From positions 2,110,501 through 2,174,500 of the forward strand of contig NC_089447.1 of NCBI RefSeq assembly GCF_026210795.1: a DNA stretch of 64,000 nt, in the 5' to 3' direction. Under the pieces are notes generated by a model, which saw nothing but the letters and a program-made list of their open reading frames with translations, did not search any database and was not told where the DNA came from. Positions 1-11,875 of the stretch are shown here, one piece after another; position 1 is the first letter of the stretch, and every line of letters starts with the position of its first letter. The DNA is from Rhizophagus irregularis. Lineage: Eukaryota; Glomeromycota; Glomeromycetes; Glomerales; Glomeraceae. Made by a program: the position numbers and the translations under genes.

Positions 1-1931
1 AGAAACCTCTTGCATTTTGTTTGGTGAAACTGTTAGCCAATATGTACAAAATTTTCAGATTATAGATAGATAGAGTCTGTATGTGCACGGCCATAAAATT
101 AAAATGTATCATTCGTACGTGAGAGTGAAAAAAATAGATGATTAAGACTGTCATAGTAAATCAAGGAAATCAAGGGGTTTAAGTATCAGTTGTCAAACTT
201 TCGATTCCTATAATAGAAACAAGATCTTCAACATACGACTCAAATCATTTGCGGATCTCCGAAGAAAGATTATCTAAAAGAATACTCCTTTTCTATTTTA
301 GACATGGAGCATCAAAAAATGCGCGTGAAAGTATTGCTAAATATCTAATTCTCCCGCAGTTGATTTTCGCCGCATAATTCCGGCGAAATTATAATTTCGG
401 CCGAGGTTAACATGTGTAATCGTTGTGCCTATTCTTATTCTAAAAAAGGCATAATTAAATACTGAATATCTAATTCTGAAAGTTTTGAAATGATCTTATC
501 AATTTAAAAACAAGAATTAATTTTTTCGGCTTGTATAAAATCCTAAACATCTAATATAATGATTTGCATAAAAATTATAGATATTTTAGATATTTTACAT
601 TTTTACTATTCCTAAAATTACAATATTGATATTTAATAAAAATAAATATATATAAAGTTATTATAAAAATTATTTTTGTAAAAATTATAACCAAAAAAAA
701 AAATTTTCATTTCTAAAAATTTCATACTGAAGTATTTTATTAAATTTTATTAAAATATATTTAGTTTTTTTTTTGTATTTTTCTCTTAAAAAACAAATAT
801 TAAAAACTAAATAAAAGATAAAATTATAAGTATATAATATTTAAACAACTATACTGAATTTAAAAGAATTTTTATTAGCAAACTTTTTTTTTAATTTACA
901 TTTATATAATATAATTTTATTGAAATTTGATTTTATATAATTATAAAAACAAGAATTATAAATTAATTGCCTATTAAAAATATGTAAATATTAATGAAAA
1001 AAAAATTAAGTAATATTCTATAAAAATGAAAAAACAGTACAAATAAAAACAGGATTGAAACTTGAAAGGATGCATTCTAATGATTCTGACAAACAAAAAT
1101 CACTAACAACTAACTTTATAATTTATTAAAAGCCATGAAGAATCAGCTAGTATATAATTTTGAAAATATTGTTCAAACTGATTGGAATTTACAGATGGAC
1201 AGTCTTATGATCATTTCGATATTGAGCAAAAACATAATTCAAACCAACAGGACTAGCAATATATTTTCACAGATAGATAGGCTAAAAGTTATTAAATTAT
1301 ATATATAGAGATCAAAATCACAATTACATTTAATATTCTTACAACAAATAATACATGGTCATAGTGTAGTTTTATTGAAATGAAGATAAATTAAATTTAC
1401 ACTCAGAATTTTATTGAAAGAAATAATACCATACTTTTTTTAAATATTTTACTGATTTTCTTTGTGACAAATTTCATTAAGCCCTTATATCTTATATAGT
1501 AAAATATGTAAAAAGAAACATTATTTATTATGGAATAAACTCAAATAACTTTGATATACTAATTGAATGCTAAGGATACAATCATAGTAATAGTAGTACC
1601 ATCAATATAGTTTACACAAATCTTGTATTTTATATTAAAAAAAAATTAATACAAATATATTACAGTTATTAAAGTACAATCATTCTTTCTTTTCTGAAAT
1701 GGTATATTTACGGGATTATAATACTTGTTGTCAACAATGAAAAACAGTGAAACGCGTTTGATTATTCTTTGTAAGATTAAATTCAGTACAATTTGGGTTT
1801 AATTTAAATTATATTAAAACCAAACTAAATTTTTAGTATTAGTAATTAGTGATTTACTGAATTTTCAGTATCAGTAAACTGTATAACTGAACTGATCAAT
1901 AATTATCAATTACTAATACCAATTTTATACA

Positions 1932-2144
1932 TGTAGCTGAAACCTCTATGAAGCTGGACAGGGTTTCAGACTTTCAGTAATTTAATTATAATAAATTATT
2001 AAAAACTATCCAGAAATCCATCCGAAACTCCAAAGACTTTATATTATAGTTTCGGCTGGATGTAGAGATTAATTTTTATCATTTTTTAACTTAATTTTGA
2101 TTTAAAAACGTGGCCAAAAATCACGTGAAAAGGTTTCGGCTACA
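1932..2144. repeat. MITE-like inverted-repeat element
   Basis: The ends are near-perfect inverted repeats: TGTAGCTGAAACCT at 1932-1945 and, read on the other strand from 2144, TGTAGCCGAAACCT. Inside is a second hairpin with CATCCGAAACT at about 2019 and AGTTTCGGCTGGATG ending near 2061. No reading frame is present. The size (213 bp) and structure fit a non-autonomous DNA element. I could not define a target-site duplication, so the exact boundaries are uncertain. Confidence 0.5.
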
Positions 2145-3264
2145 AGTATAACCAATTTACTGCTATTTTTTAATGTTTATATTTATAAAATACTTTTATT
2201 ACAAAAAATTATATTAAAAACTATATATATATATTGTCATTTAAATATTTAATAATAAATCCATATAAATTTATTATTAAATTTTAATTCTCTAATACAT
2301 ATATAATTTTTTTTTGCTATTAAATATTAATAAATTTTTACTTATAAATGTTTATTTACTAATTAAAGTAGTAAAAAATAATAAGTTTATAATTGGATTA
2401 ATATAAATAAAATCAGATTAATAAATTAGTTTAGGAAATAATAAAACTGATACTAAAAACTGAAATTACTGAACAGATTAGTAATATTAGTTTAGTAATT
2501 TTTGATGTAATTACTAACTAAAAATTGAAAATTAATCAGTTCAGTTCAGTAATTATTGAAACTGATTAGAATTTTAAATAAGATATAAAGATGAATTTTC
2601 ATTAGTTATGTTGGCTTATTAATTACTATTAAATGATATACAAATATGTATAAATAGTTCCCTAAACTTAAATAAAAAAAATCAATACAATCATATAATT
2701 ATGGGCTTAGAAAAAACTCTACTTACTTCATATGAAATCTTACTTTAGAATTTACTTAAATTCTATTGATTAATTAACTAAAAAAAAAATTATAATAATG
2801 TAATATAAAATTTCCTTTTATAGTAGAATCTTTAAAGAGTTTTATATGTAAACTTTACTTTAGGCTATAGGGTAATTTATCTTAATAGTAGGCAGAGTTT
2901 TGCTTAGAATAAATTATGAAAAATAATGATATCAATTATCAGTTATATCAGTGTTATATCATATAACATATCAATTATTAATTAAAAAATTGTACTGCAA
3001 AAATGATTTGCACAAAATTACAAATATTTTAAAATTTTCTTTTAAGTAAAGACTTTACAAATCTTAGTAAACTTTTATTATTAAAATTTTACCTATTTAT
3101 TGACTTTTTATTTAATAAAATAACTTTATTTGAAAAGTTTATATTATGTTAACTTTTTCTACTTTTTGATTTCAGCTCTGAAATGCAAGTTTGTATGTAA
3201 ATTAAATTTCATTTTAAATATTTAAACATATGTAATTTTTTAAATATTTAGTAAGAAAAGGTTG

Positions 3265-3551
3265 CACTGGTAAAAAAATGATTTATCCTACACATATCTT
3301 ACACATATTGGGTACTTAAAATGTAGAAAATCATACACAAATAATACACATATCATACACATATCGGGAATGCTTAATATATATATCATACATATATCAG
3401 AATGCACGATAGGTATACTTATATATATAAGACCACCCGAATATGTGTATGATATGTGTATTATTTGTGTATGATTTTCTACATTTTAAGTACCCGATAT
3501 ATGTAAGATATGTGTAGGATATGTGTAGGATAGACCATTTTTTTACCAGTG
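3265..3551. mobile_element. palindromic CACTG-ended MITE (CACTA-like)
   Basis: A 287 bp element made of two long inverted arms (about 110-120 bp each) around a short centre. It starts CACTGGTAAAAAAATG and ends with the reverse complement of the same sequence. The trinucleotide TTG flanks both sides (3262-3264 and 3552-3554), which suits a 3 bp target-site duplication. CACTN termini with 3 bp duplications are characteristic of CACTA/EnSpm transposons, so a non-autonomous derivative is a reasonable inference. The arms carry short tandem copies of a TACACATATC-type unit, and the right arm has one extra unit. No transposase frame is present. Confidence 0.7.
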
Positions 3552-5080
3552 TTGGTTTTATAAGAAAATTATTAATAAATTCATGATTTTTAATTTTTTT
3601 ACTTAGTTTATTTATATTAATGTTGCAAAAATTACATATATAAGTTTAATTTTAATAGTATAAAAAGAATATTTGATGTAAATTACATATTGTAATTAAA
3701 TAATAAATAAGTATTTTTCAAATTTTAAATTTTTTTATATATTAAATAAAGTATAAAAATTATTTTTAATAAAAGTTTTTTAATATTTAATCAATTTTAA
3801 TAAAAATTGAGCTTAAAAGTATTTGTAAAATTTCAGTATATATTATTATGTAAAACAGAGCAAAAAGTTATTATTACATAAATTTTTATAGTAAAAAGTT
3901 CTTATGTCAATTTGTAACATTTCTTTAATATTAGCTTTTTTTATAAAATAAAATTTCATTTATTTTTAACATATTCAAAATTTCTTTCTATTTTAACTGC
4001 CCTAATAGTAATACCATTTGAATGCAAAATAACAATTTTTTTAAATAGTTAAGTTACTATTAATGGCATTAATTATATGAAATACAATATAATCGATAAG
4101 AATAAAAACTTTTGAAATAAAATAACTATATACTTTTATATAATATAGTAAATCTTATCATCACAAAAAATATAAACTTTAGTATGGTTAAAGTGAAGGG
4201 ATATACAAAATGCCAATAGAATAATACAGCAGATTTTTTGGTAAAAAAAAAATAAATTTAGCTTTAATAATAAGAATAGAATTTTAGATAGTCATATTTT
4301 ATATATTAGTTATAGTTTTTTACTTTATTTTATACCAATATAATCAGATATTGCAATAGATAGAAACATTTAAAATTTTACAAAAGAAGTTGCGAATTTG
4401 CTAGAAGAAGTTAAATAATCTTTTAATAGATACTGGGCAGATTATTTTAACTCTATGTAATTACAAATAGGAATATATTAGGATATTTACTGATCTTATA
4501 TAAAACCAATTAGCAAAAGAAACTATTCTTCATTCTATACTAATAATCAATTTATTTATTTTATTAAATATTTAAACAATCTACTTCCTATAATTGACAA
4601 TTTACACAGGAGAAATAATATTTATAATTAACTACTCTGCCTAGTCTATTTTGTGTTAAAGAAGATGAATCAATATCTTATTTAATCATATGTAAGAAAA
4701 TAAAATAAAGATTCACCTTAGTAAAGCAAAAAGTTACAAAAAAAATCATAGAATACATTAAGAAACATTTGAAATATGCTATTATCTCCTTATAAACTTG
4801 GGAAAAATCATTTTTAAATACAAAAATACTGCTTTATCTAAATTAATAAAATCTGTAATCATGTTAAATTAATAAGAGACCTTATTTCTAACACTATTTT
4901 ATCTAAAATAAAATAACAAATTTCAGGTAAAGCTTTTAAAATAATTGCTGAAAAAATAGTTCAATATATTTTACAAATACATTTGAAAATTGTATTATGA
5001 AAAAATGATACAAGCTGAACAAAAAGCTGGTATCACTAAATCTGTTAAAATTATTTAACTTCAACTTCTTTTACACATAT

Positions 5081-5226
5081 GAATGAGTCTAAAGCTCTAC
5101 ATGAGCCAGTTCACAAACCAAAAGTACTTTAAAAATATATTTGATTCACAAGCTGATTCGTAAGCTAATATATTTTTAAAGTATTTTTGGCTTATGAGCT
5201 AGCTCATGTAGAGTTTTAAATGAGTC
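5081..5226. repeat. inverted repeat, 60 bp arms
   Basis: The left arm (5081-5142) and the reverse complement of the right arm (5167-5226) match imperfectly. They share the core CTCTACATGAGC and a following AGTACTTTAAAAATATAT-like stretch. The centre is about 24 bp. It is a foldback element with no coding capacity. Confidence 0.55.
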
Positions 5227-5670
5227 AAACAAATATTTATCATTTCAGTTAACTGACAAATGATATAAAATCCTAATTAACTGCATTATTAGATGCAAGA
5301 ATCATCTAATTGATTTAATTACTAATGGATATAAAACTGATATAAGCAACTATAGAAATTAAAAAAATCTTTTGCTTAATTGCAGTATAGTGTTACCAAG
5401 TATAAACATTAGGATAATATATTAAAATGGTATATTTTAAATATCATTTACCTAATTAACTAATATAATTATCTATTAGTGCACATGTATAGTTTTATAA
5501 AAAAAATAACAAATGGTTTATAAATTAATAATATTAGTTTAGTACTTTAGTTTTATAGTTTTTTACTTTATGTATAATTACTAGTATTATTTTAATAAAT
5601 TTGCAAATATACTGCAATTAGCAAAAAAAATATATATATAATTATTTAATAAAAAAATAAAATTATATGA

Positions 5671-5822
5671 GGTCTTTACAATAGAAAGGTATGAAACTTA
5701 AAAAATATCAAAAATTGAATTAATATTAAATTTATATTTATTTCAGTAAAAAAAACCATAATTAGCATATAAAGTAAAATTTAAATTTTTTTTAAATTTT
5801 GTACCTTTCTATTGTAAAGACC
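5671..5822. repeat. short MITE-like element with 21 bp terminal repeats
   Basis: Perfect inverted ends: GGTCTTTACAATAGAAAGG and two further bases at 5671-5691, and the exact reverse complement at 5802-5822. The 152 bp body is AT-only sequence. Flanking bases resemble TATA on both sides, but a clean target-site duplication cannot be called. Confidence 0.6.
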
Positions 5823-6501
5823 CTATATAGTCAAAAACAATGCATTATTTTAAATGTTATTAAATTAAACAGATTATTACTATACCAATAGATATGACAA
5901 ATGATTTATAATTTAATAATATTAGGATAGTTTTTTAAATAATTACTATAATGTAAATTTTCTTTTATTTTTATTTTAATAAAATTACGAATATATTGCA
6001 AAAAAAAATATATATATAAATAAAAAAAAATAAAAATTATTTTTATTAAAATTTCTGCATTTTTAATTATTGATATTAAAAAATATTTCTTATTTATATT
6101 AAATAAATGGTTATTTTCTTTTTAAATATCTTTTTTATAATTTCTTTATTTTATTTAAGCCTTCTTAACAGCACACAAAAATTTTTAGAAAATTCTGAAA
6201 ATCTTCTAAAAAATACTGAAATTTGTGATAAGATTTTTAAAATCATTCAAAATTTAAAAAATTTTACCAGATTTTTCAAAAACTTTTCAGAAAATCTGGT
6301 AAAATTTGAATAGATTTTATGTGTTGCTTCTTAATATAAAACCTTTTATTCTTTTATTTTTTTTCATCTTTTATAATACAATAGTTACTGAAATGATAAC
6401 ATTACTCTTAAAAGTTTAAATCAGTTTTATTTTATTTTACCTTTATTTTTTTTTATTTTTATAGTTATATATATATAATAATAAATTTAAAATCCCAAAA
6501 G

Positions 6502-7150
6502 TATATTATTCTGATACTCTAAATTCTGAAATGTCAAAATCCCAACTCAAAATTGTCAAAATTCTGAATTTATAATCCTGATTAGTGATGCTTACCTAAA
6601 CTCTTTTTGCCAAGAATTTCAGTTTTGTTACCAACTAGTTTTGGTTTTATCATTGACTAAACTATATAATAATAATTTTTAATTTCAATTTAATTATACT
6701 ATAAAATTATAATTTTATTATAAAAATATATAAAATTATATTATATATATAATAGTTTTTTATAAATTCTTTTTAAAAAATATTATATTTTAATAAAAAT
6801 TTATTTTGCAATATTTTTATTAATTAAAAATCCATGGAAATTTTAAAAAAATTCATGAAAATACTACTATGAAATATTGAATTTTGGCATTTCGTTTTTT
6901 AATTTTAAATATCTAAACTATTTCAGTTTTGTCAAATAACTAAATATTTCAGTTTTGCCTAGCATCTCTAATCCTGACACTCCATAATATTGATTTTCTT
7001 TTTTTTATTAATAAATTTCAAGATTTTTCACTTTAGTATTTTGAATTTTAAAATTATAAAGTGTCAGGCTTATGAAATGTTGGGAATTGGAATTATCAAT
7101 GACAATTTAGGATTTTGATATTTCAGGATTTAGAGTGTTAAAATAATATA
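6502..7150. repeat. inverted-repeat element, interrupted by a second element
   Basis: The left end (TATATTATT.. ACTCTAAAT.. CTGAAAT.. TCAAAATCC) matches the reverse complement of the right end ending at 7150, with scattered mismatches over about 70 bp. Its centre is occupied by the separate element at 6582-6971, so the outer element appears older. Confidence 0.5.
6582..6971. mobile_element. MITE with TTAGNGATGC ends and TCCTGA duplication
   Basis: The element starts TTAGTGATGC at 6582 and ends with the reverse complement of TTAGAGATGC at 6971. It is flanked on both sides by TCCTGA (6576-6581 and 6972-6977), a good 6 bp target-site duplication. It is 390 bp long and non-coding. It lies inside the inverted repeat at 6502-7150. 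No superfamily can be assigned without an autonomous relative. Confidence 0.65.
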
Positions 7151-8356
7151 TCTTCAGTTTAGCATTTTAAGTTTTAAGATTTTGTATTAAACTTATAATA
7201 TATACTAATAATAAAGCTGTAAAAAAAAAAATAATAAAAATAAAACACTAAAATGATTTTCAATAGATAATTAATACACAAGTTTTAAAATAAAAAAAAA
7301 ATTATATTAAATTAACAAATTTTTATTGATAAAAAATTTATTTACTATATATATAACAATATTTCAGATTTATTTTAACAGAAATATAAAAATTCTATAT
7401 AAAAATCTTATAATCAATATTTAAAGAATACAATAAATAATATTATTGATTTATATCAGAATTCTGCTTACTACTAAGATATGTTACTAGTGAAAATTTC
7501 ACTTTAATATGAAACTTTACCTTAGGATTTTCTTAAATTTTATTGGTTAATTAGTTAAAAAGAAAAAAAATTATAATAATATAATATAAAATTTTTCTTT
7601 ATAGTAAAATTTGCAAAGAATTTTATATATAATTTTTACTTTAGATCTGAGGTAATTTATTTTATAAGTAAGTGAAATTCTTTTATATTATATTATTTTT
7701 TTATTATTTACTAAGATTTAATTTCTACTACCTACAAAATATTAAAAGAATTTTACTACATACATAATTACCAAATGTATTAAAATAAAGCTTATTGAAA
7801 ACTGCATTATAGTGAATTAATATAAATAGTTAAGCTGCATATTTTAATAAAAATCATAATATCTTTATATTAATAATTATTAGTTAAAGCATTAGAAAAC
7901 TTTATGAGTCTTATTTAAAAGATTATTTAATAATACCTTTCAAATAGTTTTTGCTTAAATGATTACTTTGCAATACTACTTGAAAATTAGCATACTTAAA
8001 TAATACTATAAATAAAAGGTAGTATACTTATATTTTATAATCCAAACAATTAAGTATGATAATTTTTCTATAGTAATCCTTTTAATAAAAGTAGAATATT
8101 ATAAATAAATCAGATAAGTATTTATAGAATTAACTAAATAGTTAAAAAGTTAGAAATTGAATTCAATTATTTAACTATTAGGTAAATTTGGTATACTGGT
8201 TATTAAAGAGGAGTAGCAGATTATTTAGTATCTTAATCTTTACAACTATATTTCAACTGTTAGTATTTTGTAATATAGACTATAGTGGTAAATAGTAAAA
8301 ATTACAGATCTATAGTAGCTTTATGTAGAGTTCTACAATTTGATTTAATATTTAAT

Positions 8357-8475
8357 ATTTGATTTGAATTTGATTTGAATTTGATTTGAATTTGATTTGA
8401 ATTTGAAAATTCTTTAATTTAATAGATTAATTTGACAAATATTTGGTATTTGATTTGAATTTGATTTGAATTAAA
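8357..8475. repeat. tandem TTTGATTTGAA repeats
   Basis: An 11 bp unit (TTTGATTTGAA) is repeated about four times from 8357 to 8408. A degenerate second run lies at about 8441-8475. Simple-sequence expansion, non-coding. Confidence 0.7.
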
Positions 8476-8636
8476 TTTGATTTAAATCATTTAATAAATT
8501 CAAATTAATTTTATATTTAATTCAATTTAATTTTGAGAAACCCTAGTTTTATGTAAATTTATATCTTTAATATATAGCTATAAAAGAATAGTTTAAATGA
8601 TTGATGATTTTTATCAGGATTAGTATTATTAAGTAC

Positions 8637-8905
8637 AAGTCAAACCGAATCAAGCCAAACTGAACTGATGAGGTTGACTTGGTTTGACTTGAAGATTTTT
8701 AAGTCTTGGTTTAGTTTGGTTTGACTTGACTTATCAAGTTGATGGGATCAAACTGATGGGGTTAATGGAGTCAATAGGCAAGTCAATGGGACTGATGGAA
8801 AGTCAATGGAACTGATATTAATGACCCCATCAGTTTGACTTGGAAGTCCAAGTCAATCAGTTTGATTTGGCTTTGGCTTCAAGTCAGACCAAACCAGACC
8901 GTTAA
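8637..8905. repeat. AAGTCAA-rich degenerate repeat with inverted halves
   Basis: The left half carries AAGTCAAACCGAATCAAGCC-type words and the right half carries their reverse complements (TTTGGCTTCAAGTC and similar). Between them are short direct repeats of AAGTCAATGG and ACTGATGG. It looks like an expanded palindromic satellite or MITE. The ends are not sharply defined. Confidence 0.45.
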
Positions 8906-9709
8906 TATCACTAGTTAGGATAATAACCATTTCTTTAGATTCCCTTGCAGATAGCAAAGTCAGCATGCTATTACTGAATGTAATGCAGTTAGAAGGTTAC
9001 CTTTAAGTTTTTCTAGTAATAGGAGGCAAGTCAGTGGTTAAAAAAAACCCTTCAGAAGTATTTGGTTTCTTATATCTCTTAATAAGTATTGGACATTAGT
9101 ATAGGTCTAAAAACACCTGAAAAACATAGGAAAAAAAAACATGGAAATAATAATGAAAATTGCTAAAACTCACCAGTACCCAGTGGTGATTATTACCATA
9201 CTGGTACTTTTAGCTAGAATTAAAAATGTAATAAAACACTGGCCGGCATTACATCATAAATTCACCACTTGACTGTAACCATTGGTGATATATAAAATCC
9301 AATATTTTTAAGTGTTTTTGTAAAAATAAAATCAGAACATTAACATGTAGTCGTAAATCTATGCAAACTAGCAAACTTTTAAAAAAATTGTATTTAATCA
9401 TTTATTATTTTTTTTGTCAATAACTAAATTCAAATTGGTTGAAAAAAATATATAAAGTTTATTTAAAAAAAAAAATTTCTAAACTAAAATATGACTAAAT
9501 ACACTATATCTAATTTTAGCCGATAACAGATAAGAAGTATATTAGTAATAGAAACACTATATAATACTATTATTATTTACACGAACTAATATGTATATAA
9601 AAAAAAAATATCGTATAGATATAAATATAAAAAAGTAATTAAATATTAAATGTTTTTGTTATATAGATATTATTTCCAATTCGCACTTCCATTAAACCAA
9701 CTAATAAAC

Positions 9710-10108
9710 CTACACCTTTAAATCAGTACTTGTTAATATCAGGGGTTTCGCATCGCTGTTATAATATTCTTTCGCGGGCTTGGCCAATTCTACAGGCACA
9801 TTCAACGGCTTATTCATTTGATATTGACTGGCTCTCTTTAATGGATCGTTATTCTTTAAATGACAAATTTCATTTGTAACAACTAATTGAAGAGGTTTAA
9901 GTTTTGAGTTTGAAATTCTATTTCTACTCCTTCTCCTTTGTTTTAAAATCATAATAACCAAAATTAAAATAAATAATATAACAGCTACAGTTAAGAGAAT
10001 TGCCACAATTATTAGAGAAGCATTATTAGACGCAGGTATACCGCGTTTTACATGTAAGTGAGAAGAACTTGAAGACCTTTTATGATGTGAAATATGTGAA
10101 TGTAACAT
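9710..10108 (-). CDS. small single-pass membrane protein, unknown function
   Basis: A single-exon frame of 132 residues that starts at an ATG and ends in TAG. The N-terminal ~28 residues are rich in His, Ser and Lys. Residues of roughly 29-55 form one long hydrophobic helix (SLIIVAILLTVAVILFILIL and on), followed at once by a basic stop-transfer cluster (KQRRRSRNR). A polar tail of about 75 residues follows. There is no cleavable signal peptide in this model, so either it is a signal-anchored protein or an upstream signal exon was missed. The layout recalls the transmembrane part of Wsc/Mid2/Axl2-type wall sensors, but no extracellular domain is present, so I do not name it. An overlapping 61-residue frame upstream (10080-10265) is low-complexity and probably chance. 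Confidence 0.55.
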   Translation of the reverse strand: MLHSHISHHKRSSSSSHLHVKRGIPASNNASLIIVAILLTVAVILFILILVIMILKQRRRSRNRISNSKLKPLQLVVTNEICHLKNNDPLKRASQYQMNKPLNVPVELAKPAKEYYNSDAKPLILTSTDLKV

Positions 10109-11875
10109 TTTTACTAATAATTTTTTTAGCGTGTTCTGAGATTATTAGGGAGAAAAAAGTTTTTTTTTTAGTTAGAAATTGAAAAAATTTTTCATTTAAT
10201 AATGATTTATCCTTATAAATAAAAAAAAAATTCACCTTATAATTATAATGGAAATACGGAAACAATTTTACTAAATTACTATCAAAGATTCCTATTTTAA
10301 CAATATCATAAAATATTCTGATGGAATATTCTACTAAAAATATGAAACAGGTTATTTATTTAATTAATAAAGAATTCTTTTTTTAAAATTCGTTTATCTT
10401 TATTGTGTTAATAAATTAAGTAGTAATCTGCGATAGATATGTTACATATTATTTATTATAAGCTAAAAATATCAAATGATTATTTTTTTTTCAAGAAAAA
10501 AGTTCAACGTATTTATACCTTTGTTTTTTTGGCTACTTTCTATTATAATAAATAACAAGGCTAAACATTTTAAAACTAAAAAGAAAGAATTTCGGACTTT
10601 TCTAGTATGTTAATATTTGAAAGATACTTGGTCTTACATCATATTTTTCAATCGTCCATTATTTCATTACAGAAATGGATATCAAATATATTACATGGTA
10701 ATACAGCGTCACCGTCGTTACACATGTGACAAGTTTTACGCCTTGATTTTCATGCTTTTACTTGGCAATTTCTTCTATAAATAGAATAAATAGAATAATG
10801 TTCTAAAAATAAATTCAATCATCATAAGAAAAATAGGAAAAAAAAATGTTGAAAATTTCATTTAAAAAAAACTTGTTTTTCGTGCGGAAATAATGAATAA
10901 AATGAATAAAATGGATAAAATGGAAAATAGATATAATAAAATGGAAATGATTTGACATAATATATACTTTTTAATTGCCTGTAAATTTATTATTTATTAT
11001 ATTAATAAAATGTATTAATGATCATCATGTATGCAAAGTTTATCCTCCTTTTAATTATAATTAATTTCTGTAACATGAAATTTTTCTGATATTTTAACAC
11101 TCATGTAACCCGGTTGATTTTCGATAATAAATTATTATGCAAGATATAATTGATCACAACTTTGAACTTTATACCATTGTTACAAAAAAAAAAATAATAA
11201 TATATCTCGTAATGACAGCTTGTCTTTTTTTGACATTCTTCGAATCAATGATGAGATTTTTAACTTTATTAAAAGTTCTAGAAACTCTTTACCAATTCTA
11301 TAACAGTTTATGCGTATAAAAATTGGTTAGTATTACCTTTTAGTAACAATACTCACCGTTGAGATACTCTATCATACGATTTACAAAATATTTAATATTT
11401 ATAATAATAAACGTGGGAAGTAGATTATAGTACGAGTGGAACTAGTAAAAAAAAGAAGAATTATTGTTTACAAGTAATCCAATGAAATATTTCGTCTTTC
11501 AGTAAATTTACCCCATGCATATTTATTTAGTACCCTTAATAACTGTTGTGAAATAATTTATTATCGAATAATAATATAGATCGCTAAAAGTTCCCACCGC
11601 AGAATAAATATTTATATTTGATTATTGGGAACAAATCTGATAACCACGCTACCATAAACATTAGAGAATTTGATGGACAATAGGCATTTTATCCGAAATT
11701 TAATCTTTCAATTTAGGAATTTTGAGGTGTTACAATTCTGACTTACAAAAAAATTTATAAATTATAAATTTTTAATAAAAGTTTCTTTGTTCAGGTTAAT
11801 ATTCTTTTTGATAAAAATCAAAGAGTCTTTATTTTTTTATTATTTATTATTTTTTTTTTTTGTTCTTTCTTTATA
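10109..11875. other. intergenic, no gene seen
   Basis: AT-rich spacer between the membrane-protein gene and the kinase. A 60-residue frame at 11137-11319 is hydrophobic low complexity without splice context and is not called. The last ~100 bases are T-rich, as expected upstream of the kinase start. Confidence 0.6.

Larger units (their letters stand above)
1..9709. other. gene-free AT-rich region with repeats
   Basis: No convincing coding exon is visible on either strand. The longest ATG frame (6107-6313) encodes only Phe/Lys/Asn/Ile low-complexity residues, as expected from AT-rich DNA. The first 480 bases are less AT-biased than the rest and hold a small hairpin around 365-386 (TTCGCCG and CGGCGAA arms), but no frame I recognise. 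The remainder is a patchwork of short palindromic elements listed separately. I saw no tRNA or rRNA. Confidence 0.75.

Noticed and set aside
6107..6313. 68-residue frame in the left repeat block
   Set aside because: Composition is Phe/Lys/Asn/Ile only, with a self-similar tail from an AT-rich inverted repeat. No homology or splice context.
8357..8475. CRISPR-like array
   Set aside because: It is a contiguous 11 bp tandem repeat without spacers, in a eukaryotic genome.
11137..11319. 60-residue hydrophobic frame before the kinase gene
   Set aside because: Low complexity, contains a poly-A lysine run, and has no neighbouring exon.
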